Positions 20,094 to 28,351 of a DNA stretch of 64,000 nt are shown piece by piece; position 1 is the stretch's first letter; each line of letters opens with the position of its first letter. Location of the stretch: assembly GCF_003438495.1 (NCBI RefSeq), contig NZ_QSSH01000005.1:19245-83244 (forward strand), written 5' to 3'. Under the pieces are notes generated by a model that saw only the letters and a list, made by a program, of their open reading frames with translations, had not been told where the DNA came from and searched no databases. A program made the translations under genes and the position numbers. Source of the stretch: Collinsella sp. TF05-9AC. Lineage in GTDB: Bacteria; Actinomycetota; Coriobacteriia; Coriobacteriales; Coriobacteriaceae.

Positions 20094-20746
20094 GAATCAT
20101 CGGCGGCGAATGGCGCGGTCGTAAGATCGAGGAGCCCCGTGGTCGCGATGTCACCCGCCCCACGACTGATCGCGTGCGCGAGGCGTGCGCATCTATGGTC
20201 ATGTCGGCATTCGATTTCGATCTGGACGAGGTCCGTGTGCTGGACGCCTTTGGCGGGTCCGGTGCCTTAGGGTTAGAGATGCTCTCTCGTGGGGCCCGCT
20301 CGCTCACGACGTTTGAGATCGATCGCAACGCCGCGCGGCTCATTACCAAGAATATCGAGTCGCTCTGCCGTGACCGTGCGCGTTGGCGCGTGGTCACGGG
20401 CGACATGCTGGCGAGTGCCTCGCGCGGTCGTGTACCGGGCGGCCCCTTTGATCTGGTCCTGCTCGACCCGCCCTATGCTTTTGGTGCCGAGCCGGTCGAG
20501 GAACTGCTGCAGAACCTGGCTCAGCAGGGTCTGCTTGCACCTGGCGCTTTTGCCCTGTTTGAGCATGCCGCCGCCGATGCGGGCGCGCATCCGGTAGGCT
20601 TTGAGACTGTACGTGAGAAGCGCTACGGCATTACCTCGGTCGACCTGCTCCGTTGGGTCGGCGATGACGACGGTGAGGGCGATAGTGCCGTCACCGATGC
20701 TGATAACAACGATGCCACGACGTTTCAGGAGGACGCCCATGAATGA
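20090..20746 (+). CDS. rsmD: 16S rRNA (guanine(966)-N(2))-methyltransferase RsmD
   Basis: Methylates G966 of 16S rRNA using SAM. The first residues MRIIGGEWRGRKIEEP and RPTTDRVREA are typical of RsmD. The SAM motif is LDAFGGSGALGLEMLSRGA and the catalytic tetrapeptide is DPPY. The protein is 218 residues because of an acidic C-terminal tail beyond the ~185-residue norm. The start lies inside the recG stop (ATGA) after GGAGG, and the tail overlaps coaD by eight bases. Confidence 0.93.
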   Translation: MRIIGGEWRGRKIEEPRGRDVTRPTTDRVREACASMVMSAFDFDLDEVRVLDAFGGSGALGLEMLSRGARSLTTFEIDRNAARLITKNIESLCRDRARWRVVTGDMLASASRGRVPGGPFDLVLLDPPYAFGAEPVEELLQNLAQQGLLAPGAFALFEHAAADAGAHPVGFETVREKRYGITSVDLLRWVGDDDGEGDSAVTDADNNDATTFQEDAHE

Positions 20747-21236
20747 CACCATCAACCGCGTGATCGTCCCGGGCACCTTTGATCCCATCACGTTTGGCCA
20801 TATCGATGTGATCCGCCGCGCCCGACGCATCTTTCCCAGCGTGATCGTCGCTGTTGCCGAGTCGCAGGGTAAAAACGGTGTGGGCACCACGTTTATGCTC
20901 GATGAGCGCGTGGCGCTGGCCCGCGAGGCGCTCGGTGATATCGACGGCGTCGAGGTCCTGCCCTTTACCGGCCTCTTGGTCGACTTCGCTCGTGAGCAGG
21001 GGGCGGGGGCCGTGGTCAAGGGTCTGCGCGCCATGACCGACTTTGAGTATGAGCTGCAGCAGGCCGACCTTAACTATCGCCTGGATAGTGAGCTGGAGTC
21101 CATCTTTGTCATGAGTGCGCCGCAGTACGGCTATATCTCGAGCTCGGTCGTTCGCCAGATCGCCTCGCTCGGCAGTGACGTATCGACGTTTGTCCCGTCC
21201 AACGTGGTCGAAGCGCTCAAACATCGCTTTTCGTGA
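20739..21236 (+). CDS. coaD: Phosphopantetheine adenylyltransferase
   Basis: Fourth step of coenzyme A synthesis: pantetheine 4'-phosphate plus ATP gives dephospho-CoA. The 165-residue length is canonical. The nucleotidyltransferase motif is PGTFDPITFGHIDVI, followed by GLRAMTDFEYELQQADLN and the C-terminal ISSSVVRQIASLG. ATG 20739 has CAGGAGG at 20726-20732; a longer open frame upstream overlaps rsmD and is not CoaD-like. rsmD-coaD is a widespread pair. Confidence 0.95.
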   Translation: MNDTINRVIVPGTFDPITFGHIDVIRRARRIFPSVIVAVAESQGKNGVGTTFMLDERVALAREALGDIDGVEVLPFTGLLVDFAREQGAGAVVKGLRAMTDFEYELQQADLNYRLDSELESIFVMSAPQYGYISSSVVRQIASLGSDVSTFVPSNVVEALKHRFS

Positions 21237-21304
21237 CGTTTCTTATTGCCTGGTGGCATGTGGTAAACTAGCACGATGATATGTTACCTATGAAAGGAGA
21301 CCGG

Positions 21305-21802
21305 ATGCCGGGCGAGAATTTTCCTGGCGATAGGATCGTCAGCTTGGTCGATGAGCTCGAAGGGCTGATCGAGGAAGCCAAGCCGCCTTTCGGCAAGAAC
21401 GCTCAGTTCAAGGTCATCGACGCCGACGTGTTCTTCAACATCCTCGACGAGATCCGCATGAGCTATCCCGAGGAGTGGCAGAAGTCCCGCCGTATCCTTA
21501 AGGAGCGCGAGGAGCTTATGGCTTCCGCCGCCGCTCAGGCCGATTCCATCATCGCCGACGCTCAGCAGCAGGCCCTCACCATTGCCGGTGAGCAGGAGAT
21601 CGTCCGCCTTGCGCAGCAGCAGGCCGACGACATCCGCGATCGTGCCCAGCAGTACGAGCGCGAGACGCGTTATGCTGCCGAGGACTACGCAGAGCAGGTC
21701 TTTACGCACCTGGAGGAGAACCTCAAGAGCCTGACCGGCACCGTTACCCGTTGCCGTCAGCAGCTCAACGAGGGTGCCGCCCAGCAGAATGGTCAGTGGT
21801 AA
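21305..21802 (+). CDS. DivIVA-like coiled-coil protein
   Basis: A 165-residue cytoplasmic protein predicted to be largely helical. Residues ~10-60 (VSLVDELEGLIEEAKPPF; VIDADVFFNILDEIRMSYPE) form a small conserved N-terminal region, and 65-150 are coiled coil rich in Gln, Ala and Glu, resembling DivIVA/SepIVA or ATP synthase b-subunit-like proteins. In Actinobacteria a similar gene lies between coaD and yceD-rpmF and is tied to cell-envelope growth, so a polar or septal scaffold role is plausible but inferred. ATG 21305 follows AAAGGAG at 21293-21299. A TGGTAAACT box near 21260 may be an extended -10. Confidence 0.75.
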   Translation: MPGENFPGDRIVSLVDELEGLIEEAKPPFGKNAQFKVIDADVFFNILDEIRMSYPEEWQKSRRILKEREELMASAAAQADSIIADAQQQALTIAGEQEIVRLAQQQADDIRDRAQQYERETRYAAEDYAEQVFTHLEENLKSLTGTVTRCRQQLNEGAAQQNGQW

Positions 21803-22356
21803 TGGCTGAGTTCCCGAGCGTTACCGTCGATCTTTCCGAGCAGCTCGAGTTTCCTGGAGATTCGTATCCGCTGACCGGTAAGGTCGATGTCGCCACCTAC
21901 ACGGTGGGCGAGAAGGAGTACCAGCTACAGGACGGCATCGACTACGACGTTGTCTTTACCAATGCCGGTACCGGTGTCTTGCTCACGGGCATGGTTCGCG
22001 CGCACGCCACCGGCGAGTGCGACCGTTGCCTGGAGCCCGCCTCGTTTGATATCGCCGGCGAGATCGAGGAGTTCTACCTCTTTGAGGAGCCCGAGGATCC
22101 CGAGGCCTACGAGGACGGCTACGAGCTCCTGGGTGAGGACCGTATCGTTGATCTGGGTGAGCCTATCAATGACGCGGTCGTTATGGACACGCCGTTTGTG
22201 GTGCTCTGCAAGCCCGATTGCCGTGGTCTGTGCCCCACATGCGGTTGCAATCTCAACGTCGAGCAATGCGATTGCGCCGCCCAGGCAGAGGCAGAATGGG
22301 CCGCTGCCACGGAAAATCCATTTGCAGCATTGAAGAATCTCAAGCTTGATGAGTAA
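21802..22356 (+). CDS. yceD: DUF177 / YceD family protein
   Basis: YceD proteins are linked to 23S rRNA accumulation and are nearly always encoded before rpmF, as here. The 184-residue protein has the central DUF177 motif TGECDRCLEPASFDIAGEIEE as two linked pieces and a cysteine cluster near the end (CKPDCRGLCPTCGCNLN), where the usual GLCPxCG motif occurs, probably binding zinc. The start codon shares one base with the preceding stop (TAATG), implying coupled translation. Confidence 0.9.
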   Translation: MAEFPSVTVDLSEQLEFPGDSYPLTGKVDVATYTVGEKEYQLQDGIDYDVVFTNAGTGVLLTGMVRAHATGECDRCLEPASFDIAGEIEEFYLFEEPEDPEAYEDGYELLGEDRIVDLGEPINDAVVMDTPFVVLCKPDCRGLCPTCGCNLNVEQCDCAAQAEAEWAAATENPFAALKNLKLDE

Positions 22357-22420
22357 AACTGTGGTAGTATCGCTACTTGCGCGTAATCGCCACACTGGAT
22401 AGTTCATAAGGAAGGTCACT

Positions 22421-22600
22421 ATGCCCGTACCTAAACAAAAGCAGGGTCGTATCCGCACTCACACCCGTCGTTCCGCCAACATGAAGATCTCGGCTGCGGC
22501 TCAGTCCACGTGCCCCCGTTGCGGTGCTGTCAAGCTCCCGCATCACGTGTGCCCCAGCTGCGGTTTCTACAAGGACCGCGAGGTTATCGTTACCGAGTAA
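22421..22600 (+). CDS. rpmF: 50S ribosomal protein L32
   Basis: A 59-residue basic ribosomal protein beginning MPVPKQKQGRIRTHTRRS, with the Zn-ribbon pairs CPRC and CPSC that mark L32. It follows yceD, as expected, with AAGGAAGG at 22408-22415. It is short enough to be missed by length-limited gene callers. The presence of all four cysteines identifies it as the zinc-binding form. Confidence 0.96.
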   Translation: MPVPKQKQGRIRTHTRRSANMKISAAAQSTCPRCGAVKLPHHVCPSCGFYKDREVIVTE

Positions 22601-22640
22601 CGGTATACTCTGGATGCGATGCCGTTCCAAATGGAACCAC

Positions 22641-22671
22641 AATGGCCGGCTCAATGAGTCGGCCATTTTTG
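22641..22671 (+). terminator. Terminator-like hairpin between rpmF and plsX
   Basis: Arms 22641-22651 and 22657-22667 (11 bp, one G-T pair) are followed by a T run. It ends five bases before the plsX ribosome binding site (AAGGAG, 22676-22681), so it would have to be read through for plsX to be expressed from upstream. Confidence 0.8.
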
Positions 22672-22688
22672 TATAAGGAGCATGTATT

Positions 22689-23708
22689 ATGAGTAACGTT
22701 CGCGTTTGTGTAGACGTTGTGGGCGGAGACGAGAAACCTCAGGTTGTTCTTGATGGTATCGAGGCTGCGCTTGCCGCCGATCTCGATATCGAGGTCTTGG
22801 CAGCTGGTCCCGCCGAAATCGTCAATCCCTTTGCAGCTTCCCATGCACGTGTTGAGGCCCTTGAGGCGCCTGACGTTATCGCCATGGATGACGATCCCAT
22901 TCGCGCCGTGATGACCAAGCGTAAGTCGTCGATCGTGCTTTCTTGCCGCGCCATTAAGAAGGGCAACGCGGATGCGTTCTTCTCCGCCGGCTCCACCGGT
23001 GCCATGACCGCCGCCGCCACCGCCTATGTGACGCCGTTTAGGTATCAGGCCGAAGGCAAGAAGCAGCCGGTGCGCCCCTGTCTGACCAATGCGCTGCCCA
23101 ATCGCGCCGGCGGTCTGACGGTGCTGTGCGACATGGGTGCCAACCCCGATGTGGAGGTCGATGACATGGTGCGTTTTGCCCAGATGGGTAGCGCCTATGC
23201 CCGCGTCGTCCTGGGCATCGAGCATCCTCGCGTGGGCCTGCTTGCCAACGGCACCGAGGATGAGAAGGGCTCCAACTTTACCAAGGCCTGTTTCCCTGCT
23301 ATGAAGGCCGCCGTTCCCGGCTTTGTTGGTAACTGCGAGGGCACCGACCTCACCTCAGGTAACTTCGATGTCGTCGTTGCCGATGGCATGTCGGGTAATA
23401 TCGCTCTCAAAGCTACCGAGGGCGCTGCCAAGTTTTTGCTGCAGGAGCTCAAGGGCGCCTTTATGGCCTCGCTCGGCACCAAGATCGCCGCGCTGCTCAT
23501 TAAAAAGCAGATGCGCGAGATTAAGGCCAAGCTCTCTGGCGACGCCAAGGGCGGCGCGATTCTTCTGGGCCTGCGCGGCGTGGTCCTGATCGGCCATGGC
23601 GCCACCTCAGTCGAGGCTGTCAAAAACGGTACGCTCGCGGCGGCCGAAGCCGTGCGCGCCGGGCTGGTTGAGAATGTCGCCAACTCTATGGACGGTATCG
23701 TTTTATAA
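22689..23708 (+). CDS. plsX: Phosphate acyltransferase PlsX
   Basis: Makes acyl-phosphate from acyl-ACP for phospholipid synthesis at the membrane surface. The 339-residue length is typical. Signatures are CVDVVGGDEKPQVVLDGI at the start (most PlsX have DAMGGD, here DVVGGD), FFSAGSTGAMTAAA, LCDMGANPDVEVDDMVRFA and GNCEGTDLTSGNFDVVVADG. The rpmF-plsX order is widespread, and acpP follows. FakA-like and ACP genes in the window feed the same step. Confidence 0.94.
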   Translation: MSNVRVCVDVVGGDEKPQVVLDGIEAALAADLDIEVLAAGPAEIVNPFAASHARVEALEAPDVIAMDDDPIRAVMTKRKSSIVLSCRAIKKGNADAFFSAGSTGAMTAAATAYVTPFRYQAEGKKQPVRPCLTNALPNRAGGLTVLCDMGANPDVEVDDMVRFAQMGSAYARVVLGIEHPRVGLLANGTEDEKGSNFTKACFPAMKAAVPGFVGNCEGTDLTSGNFDVVVADGMSGNIALKATEGAAKFLLQELKGAFMASLGTKIAALLIKKQMREIKAKLSGDAKGGAILLGLRGVVLIGHGATSVEAVKNGTLAAAEAVRAGLVENVANSMDGIVL

Positions 23709-23775
23709 GAGCGAGTTAGGGCGCTGTTATGTGCTTCGCGGCGCACGTCGTGGGGTAGAATCAGAACCGTGTCTT

Positions 23776-23795
23776 GGTACCGCCCGGGCGGTACC
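23776..23795. promoter_or_regulatory. Perfect 20-bp palindrome between plsX and acpP
   Basis: GGTACCGCCCGGGCGGTACC reads the same on both strands. It lies 37 bases before the acpP start and 15 bases after a TAGAAT box (23756-23761) that could be a -10. It may be an operator for a dimeric regulator of lipid synthesis or a hairpin in the mRNA; without a loop it is a poor terminator. Confidence 0.6.
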
Positions 23796-23832
23796 ATTCT
23801 TTTGGTATTCATGCACTATGAGAGGAAGCGCT

Positions 23833-24075
23833 ATGGACCGCTCCGAAATCTTCGACAAGATCGCCGAGGTCGCTGCTGACGTTCTGGGCGTCGATGTTGC
23901 CGAAATTAGCGAGGAGACCACCTTTGACGACCTCGATGCCAACTCGCTCGAGCGCCTGCAGCTGGTTACGGCTATCGAGGACGAGTTCAACCTCGAGATC
24001 GATGACGAGACTCTGCTCTCGCTCAACTCTGTCGCCGACGCCGTCGACGCTATCGAAGCTGCCAAGGAGGCCTAA
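23833..24075 (+). CDS. acpP: Acyl carrier protein
   Basis: Carries growing acyl chains on a phosphopantetheine arm. The 80-residue acidic protein has the usual four-helix pattern and ends in SVADAVDAIEAAKEA. The prosthetic-group serine is in DDLDANSLERLQL, where the family norm is DSL; here Asp is replaced by Asn just before the serine. GAGAGGAAG precedes ATG 23833. It is coupled to rnc, which starts three bases after its stop, an arrangement shared with many bacteria. Confidence 0.93.
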   Translation: MDRSEIFDKIAEVAADVLGVDVAEISEETTFDDLDANSLERLQLVTAIEDEFNLEIDDETLLSLNSVADAVDAIEAAKEA

Positions 24076-24078
24076 GTC

Positions 24079-24804
24079 TTGGCTTTATCCGAACGACTTA
24101 CGCGCGCCCAGGAAATCTTGGGCCACGAGTTCAACAATAAGGTGCTGCTGCGCGCGGCGCTTACGCATCCCTCGGCAGTCGAGGGCCAGCCGGTTTCTGC
24201 CAGCTATGAGCGCCTTGAGTTCTTGGGCGATTCCATTTTGGGCGCTGTGGTCGCACGCTCCCTGTTTGAGTCCTATCCGGAGTTTGACGAGGGCAAGCTC
24301 ACGCGCCTGAAGGTGTCGCTTGTCTCGGGCGCTACGCTGTCCGAGGTTTCTCACGAGCTGGGCATTGACGACATCATCATCTTTGGTGCCTCCGAGACCG
24401 GTACCGGTGCGCGCGGCCTGCATTCGGCCCTCGAGAACGTCTATGAGTCGCTCGTGGGCGCGCTGTACCTGGATGCCGGCTGGGATACGGCGGCGGAGTT
24501 CATTCACCGTACGCTTAAGCCGCACCTGGCCACCGAGCGTGCCGAGCACCCCGCGAACCCCAAGTCGTTTTTGCAGGAGTGTGTGCAAGCCGACGGTCAC
24601 GAACCTCCGGCGTACAAGCTCGTTGGCTCCGAGGGCCCGGCGCATGCGCCCACCTTTACCGCTGTGGTTTTGATCGATGGTATTCGCCAGGGTCGCGGCT
24701 CCGGTTCCTCTAAGAAGGAAGCCGAGGGAGCCGCCGCGCTTGAGGCGCTCGACCGTATGGGTTACACCACCAACGGCGTGATTCTCAATAAGAAGCACGT
24801 GTAA
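24079..24804 (+). CDS. rnc: Ribonuclease III
   Basis: Cuts double-stranded RNA in rRNA processing and regulation. The 241-residue protein has the signature ERLEFLGDSILGAVVA, acidic active-site residues in ENVYESLVGALYLDAGW, and a C-terminal dsRNA-binding domain from about 160 (PKSFLQECVQ ... GSGSSKKEAEGAAALEAL). The start is TTG at 24079 with AAGGAGG at 24064-24070. smc follows after ten bases, giving the common acpP-rnc-smc-ftsY order. Confidence 0.96.
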   Translation: MALSERLTRAQEILGHEFNNKVLLRAALTHPSAVEGQPVSASYERLEFLGDSILGAVVARSLFESYPEFDEGKLTRLKVSLVSGATLSEVSHELGIDDIIIFGASETGTGARGLHSALENVYESLVGALYLDAGWDTAAEFIHRTLKPHLATERAEHPANPKSFLQECVQADGHEPPAYKLVGSEGPAHAPTFTAVVLIDGIRQGRGSGSSKKEAEGAAALEALDRMGYTTNGVILNKKHV

Positions 24805-24814
24805 GCGAGGAACC

Positions 24815-27800
24815 GTGTATCTCAAGTCCCTCACGCTCAAAGGGTTCAAGTCGTTTGCCGACCGCGCCCATATGACGTTTGAGCCGGGCCTGACCGTCAT
24901 CGTCGGTCCCAACGGCTCGGGAAAATCGAACATCTCCGACTCCATCCTGTGGGTCCTGGGCGAGCAGAGCGCCAAGCAGTTGCGCGGCCAGGCCATGGAG
25001 GATGTCATCTTCTCGGGCTCGTCAGCGCGCAAGCCGGTGGGTGTCGCCGAGGTCACGCTTGTGCTCGATAACTCGGACCATATGCTGCCCGTCGATTTTG
25101 ACGAGGTCGCCATCACCCGTCGTATGTATCGCTCGGGCGAAAGCGAGTACCTCATCAACTCGAGCCCGTGCCGCCTGATGGACATTCAGGACATCTTGCA
25201 CGATTCGGGCCTGGGCAAGGATACGCATTCCATCATCAGCCAGGGCAAGCTCGACGCCATTTTGCAGAGCCGCCCCGAGGAGCGCCGCGCCCTCATCGAG
25301 GAGGCCGCCGGCATCTCCAAGCACAAGCGCCGCAAGGAGCGTGCGCTCAAAAAGATTAAGTCGATGGACGAGCACCTGACGCGTGCCCGCGACATCAATA
25401 AGGAAATCGCCCGTCAGCTGCGACCGCTGGAGCGTCAGGTCGATCGTGCGCGCAAGTACAAAGAGTTGTCCTCGCGCGCGAACGAGCTTACGCAGATGCT
25501 GGCTGTCGACGAGCTGCGTTCGCTGCAGTCGCAGTGGAACGACCTGGAGAGCCGCTCCAAGGAAGGTGCCGCCGAGCTGGAGCTTGCGCAGTACCGCATG
25601 GGCGAAAAGGAGCGCGAGCTCGAGAAGCTCCAGGTCATGCTCGAGGAAAAGGGCCTGTTTGTGGGCGATCTGGGCGAGCAGCGCCGCCATATGCAAGATG
25701 TGGTCGGCCGCATTAACTCCGACATGCGCCTGCTCGAGGAAAAGGGCCACAACATGGTGTCGCGCCTGTCTGACATGCGCGGGCAGATTTCGAGCTCCGA
25801 GCATCAGCGTCGTCGCGTGGTCGAGGAGCTCGAGGACGCGCGTGCGCAGCTTGAGGAAGTGACCGGCGCGCACATGCAGGCCCAGGAGGACGTTGACGCC
25901 GCTGGTCCTGCCGCCGCAGAGCTCCACGAGCGGCGCGTGGCGCTCGACAATCAGATTTCGCAGCTTACGCGTGAGCAACGCGATGTGCAGCGCGTGGCCG
26001 ACAACGCCGCGCTCGAGCTCGCCAAGGTGAAGGACTCGCTGAGCAATGCCGAGGTCGAGGACAACATGTATGCCTCGCGCCTGGAGCAGATTGACGAGCA
26101 GCTCGAGGAGGTCACGGCCTCGCTCGAGAGCCGTCGCAACCGCGCAGAGGAGCTTGAGGGTGCTCTTGAGGAAGCGCGCCAGGCCCAGGCCGATGCGCGT
26201 GAGGCCACCGAGGTCGCCCGTGCAGCCCTGAAGGACTTGCGTAATCGTGAGAGTGAGGCGCGCAACAAGCTGTCCGAGGTGCGCTCGGAGCTTGCCAGCC
26301 AAAAGAAACTCGATGCCCGCATGGCCGACAGCTCGCCGCTCGTGAGCCGTCTGGTGGGTGCGCTGGGCGACGATGTCTTGGGTCGTCTGGGCGACGTGCT
26401 GGAGGCCCCGCGCGAGCTTGAGGGCCTGGTTGAGCAATTGCTCGCCGGCGATATCGATGCGCTGCTGTTTGATGACGCCGCCACGCTTGAGCGTGCCGGT
26501 CGTGCGGCTCTGGACCAAAAGAAGGCCTCGGGCGAAGCACTGCTGGTGACGCGCGGCGTGAGCGGCTCTACCGCCGCTGAGGGCGCTGCCGGTACCCGCC
26601 TGGTTGATCGTCTGTCCGTGCGTGCAGGCTACGGACCCGTCGTCGAGGCGCTGCTCGGCGGCTATTACGTGGTCGATGACTTGGCTGCCGCGCTGGCTGC
26701 GCCTGTCGTTGACGGTGTGACCTATGTGACTCCCGATGGCGCCCGCGTAAGCTGTGGCGGCCTGGTGCGTGTGGGCCTCGATGCCGGCGAGGCGTCGGGT
26801 GCTCTGGAGCGTAAGCGTCGCATTCGCGAGCTGGAGGGGCTTGAGCCCGATCTGGCTGCCGTGTTTGAGCATGTGTCGGATCAGGTCGTCGAGGCCAACG
26901 TTGCCGTCGAGGAGGCCCGTGCCGCCGAGGGCGATGCCGCCGGTGAGATCGCCCGTCTTGAGGGCGAGCGCCGCTCGCTGCTCTCCGAGATCGGCCGCTT
27001 GGAGCAAAGCGCCAACAATGCCGAGGTCGAGCGCGTGCGCATCTCCAAGCGCCGCGAGCAGGCTGCCGAGGCCGTTCGTGCCGCGCGCCCGCGCGTTGAC
27101 GAGCTCACCCGTTCGCGTGACGAGGCGCGTGCACAGGCAAGCGACCTGGGTCTCCAGATTGCCGAGGCCAACGATGAGCTCGATCGCGTTCGCCGTGACG
27201 ATTCCGAGGCCGCCGGTAAGCTCGCCGATGCCAAGGTGCGCCTGGCCCAGACGAGCGAGCGCCTGCGTTCGCTGAAGGGCCGCGTGCCCGACCTTGAGCA
27301 TCGTCTTGAGGGCATCGACCGTCGTATCCGCGGAACACGCCAGGCTTCGCGCTCGCTCGAGCTGCTGCGCCTGCGCGTCGACCCCATGCACGAACGCTAT
27401 TCTGCCCTGTTGGAACGCGCGTCGGATTGGGCAGCGCGCCTGCGTGACCAGGCCTCTCTGGAGGAGGCGGACTCCGCTTCGCTCAAGAAGACCATCGAGG
27501 ATGCCAAGGCAGAGGTTGCCCGCGCTAAGGAGCGAGTCGATACCGCCTCCGCCGCGCAAAACGAGTTCAAGGTCGCGCGTGGCAAGCTCGAGGTGCAGGT
27601 AGAGGCCGCCATTAAGGCCATTACCGCCGATGGCACCACGGTACTCGAGGAAGCGCTCATGCTTCCGGCGCCCACGGACCGCGATGCCGCCGAGCGCGAA
27701 CTCAACCAGCTTGTGCGCCAGATCAACAACCTTGGTCCCGTTAACCAAGTTGCCATGGAGGAGTACGAGCAGCTCAAGCGCCGCGCCGATTACATCGAGG

Positions 27801-28351
27801 AGCAGCTGGCCGATCTGGAGAGCGCGCGCAAGGCGCTCACCAAGATCACCGTGGCTATCGACCGTAAGATGCGCAAGGCGTTCCTGGTGACGTTTGAGAA
27901 GGTCGATGCGAACTTCCGCGAGATCTTCGCCATGCTCTTCCCGGGCGGTCAGGCTCATCTGGAGATGACCGATCCCGAGCATCCTGCCGAGACGGGTATC
28001 GAGGTCGTGGCGCAGCCGCGCGGCAAGCGCATCACCAAGATGATGCTCATGTCGGGCGGCGAGAAGAGCCTGACGGCGCTCGCCCTGCTCTTTGCTGTGT
28101 ACCGCACGCGCACGGTGCCGTTCTATGTGCTGGACGAGGTCGAGGCGGCACTCGATGACGCCAACCTGTCCAAGCTCATCGGCGCACTCGACGTGTTGCG
28201 TTCCGATACGCAGCTCTTGGTTATCTCGCATCAGCGCCGTACTATGGAGGACGCTGACGTCCTCTACGGCGTCTCGATGCAAGCCGACGGCGTCAGTCGC
28301 GTCGTCTCGCAAAAACTCGATCGCGAAACCGGAAAGGTCGTGAATGCATAA
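24815..28351 (+). CDS. smc: Chromosome partition protein SMC
   Basis: ATPase that compacts and segregates the chromosome. Its 1178 residues show Walker A GPNGSGKS at 31-38, long coiled coils (about 165-500 and 660-1010), a hinge around 510-630 rich in glycine, the ABC signature LMSGGEKS near 1078 and Walker B VLDEVEAALDD from 1105. The start is GTG at 24815. The end shares one base with the ftsY ATG. ScpA and ScpB are not in the window. Confidence 0.96.
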   Translation: MYLKSLTLKGFKSFADRAHMTFEPGLTVIVGPNGSGKSNISDSILWVLGEQSAKQLRGQAMEDVIFSGSSARKPVGVAEVTLVLDNSDHMLPVDFDEVAITRRMYRSGESEYLINSSPCRLMDIQDILHDSGLGKDTHSIISQGKLDAILQSRPEERRALIEEAAGISKHKRRKERALKKIKSMDEHLTRARDINKEIARQLRPLERQVDRARKYKELSSRANELTQMLAVDELRSLQSQWNDLESRSKEGAAELELAQYRMGEKERELEKLQVMLEEKGLFVGDLGEQRRHMQDVVGRINSDMRLLEEKGHNMVSRLSDMRGQISSSEHQRRRVVEELEDARAQLEEVTGAHMQAQEDVDAAGPAAAELHERRVALDNQISQLTREQRDVQRVADNAALELAKVKDSLSNAEVEDNMYASRLEQIDEQLEEVTASLESRRNRAEELEGALEEARQAQADAREATEVARAALKDLRNRESEARNKLSEVRSELASQKKLDARMADSSPLVSRLVGALGDDVLGRLGDVLEAPRELEGLVEQLLAGDIDALLFDDAATLERAGRAALDQKKASGEALLVTRGVSGSTAAEGAAGTRLVDRLSVRAGYGPVVEALLGGYYVVDDLAAALAAPVVDGVTYVTPDGARVSCGGLVRVGLDAGEASGALERKRRIRELEGLEPDLAAVFEHVSDQVVEANVAVEEARAAEGDAAGEIARLEGERRSLLSEIGRLEQSANNAEVERVRISKRREQAAEAVRAARPRVDELTRSRDEARAQASDLGLQIAEANDELDRVRRDDSEAAGKLADAKVRLAQTSERLRSLKGRVPDLEHRLEGIDRRIRGTRQASRSLELLRLRVDPMHERYSALLERASDWAARLRDQASLEEADSASLKKTIEDAKAEVARAKERVDTASAAQNEFKVARGKLEVQVEAAIKAITADGTTVLEEALMLPAPTDRDAAERELNQLVRQINNLGPVNQVAMEEYEQLKRRADYIEEQLADLESARKALTKITVAIDRKMRKAFLVTFEKVDANFREIFAMLFPGGQAHLEMTDPEHPAETGIEVVAQPRGKRITKMMLMSGGEKSLTALALLFAVYRTRTVPFYVLDEVEAALDDANLSKLIGALDVLRSDTQLLVISHQRRTMEDADVLYGVSMQADGVSRVVSQKLDRETGKVVNA

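Noticed and set aside
25022..28312. 1096-codon open frame on the minus strand opposite smc
   Set aside because: It is the mirror of a high-GC gene with strong third-position bias; the plus-strand product is clearly SMC. The same holds for long frames opposite nusA, infB, rpoD, ileS and alaS.
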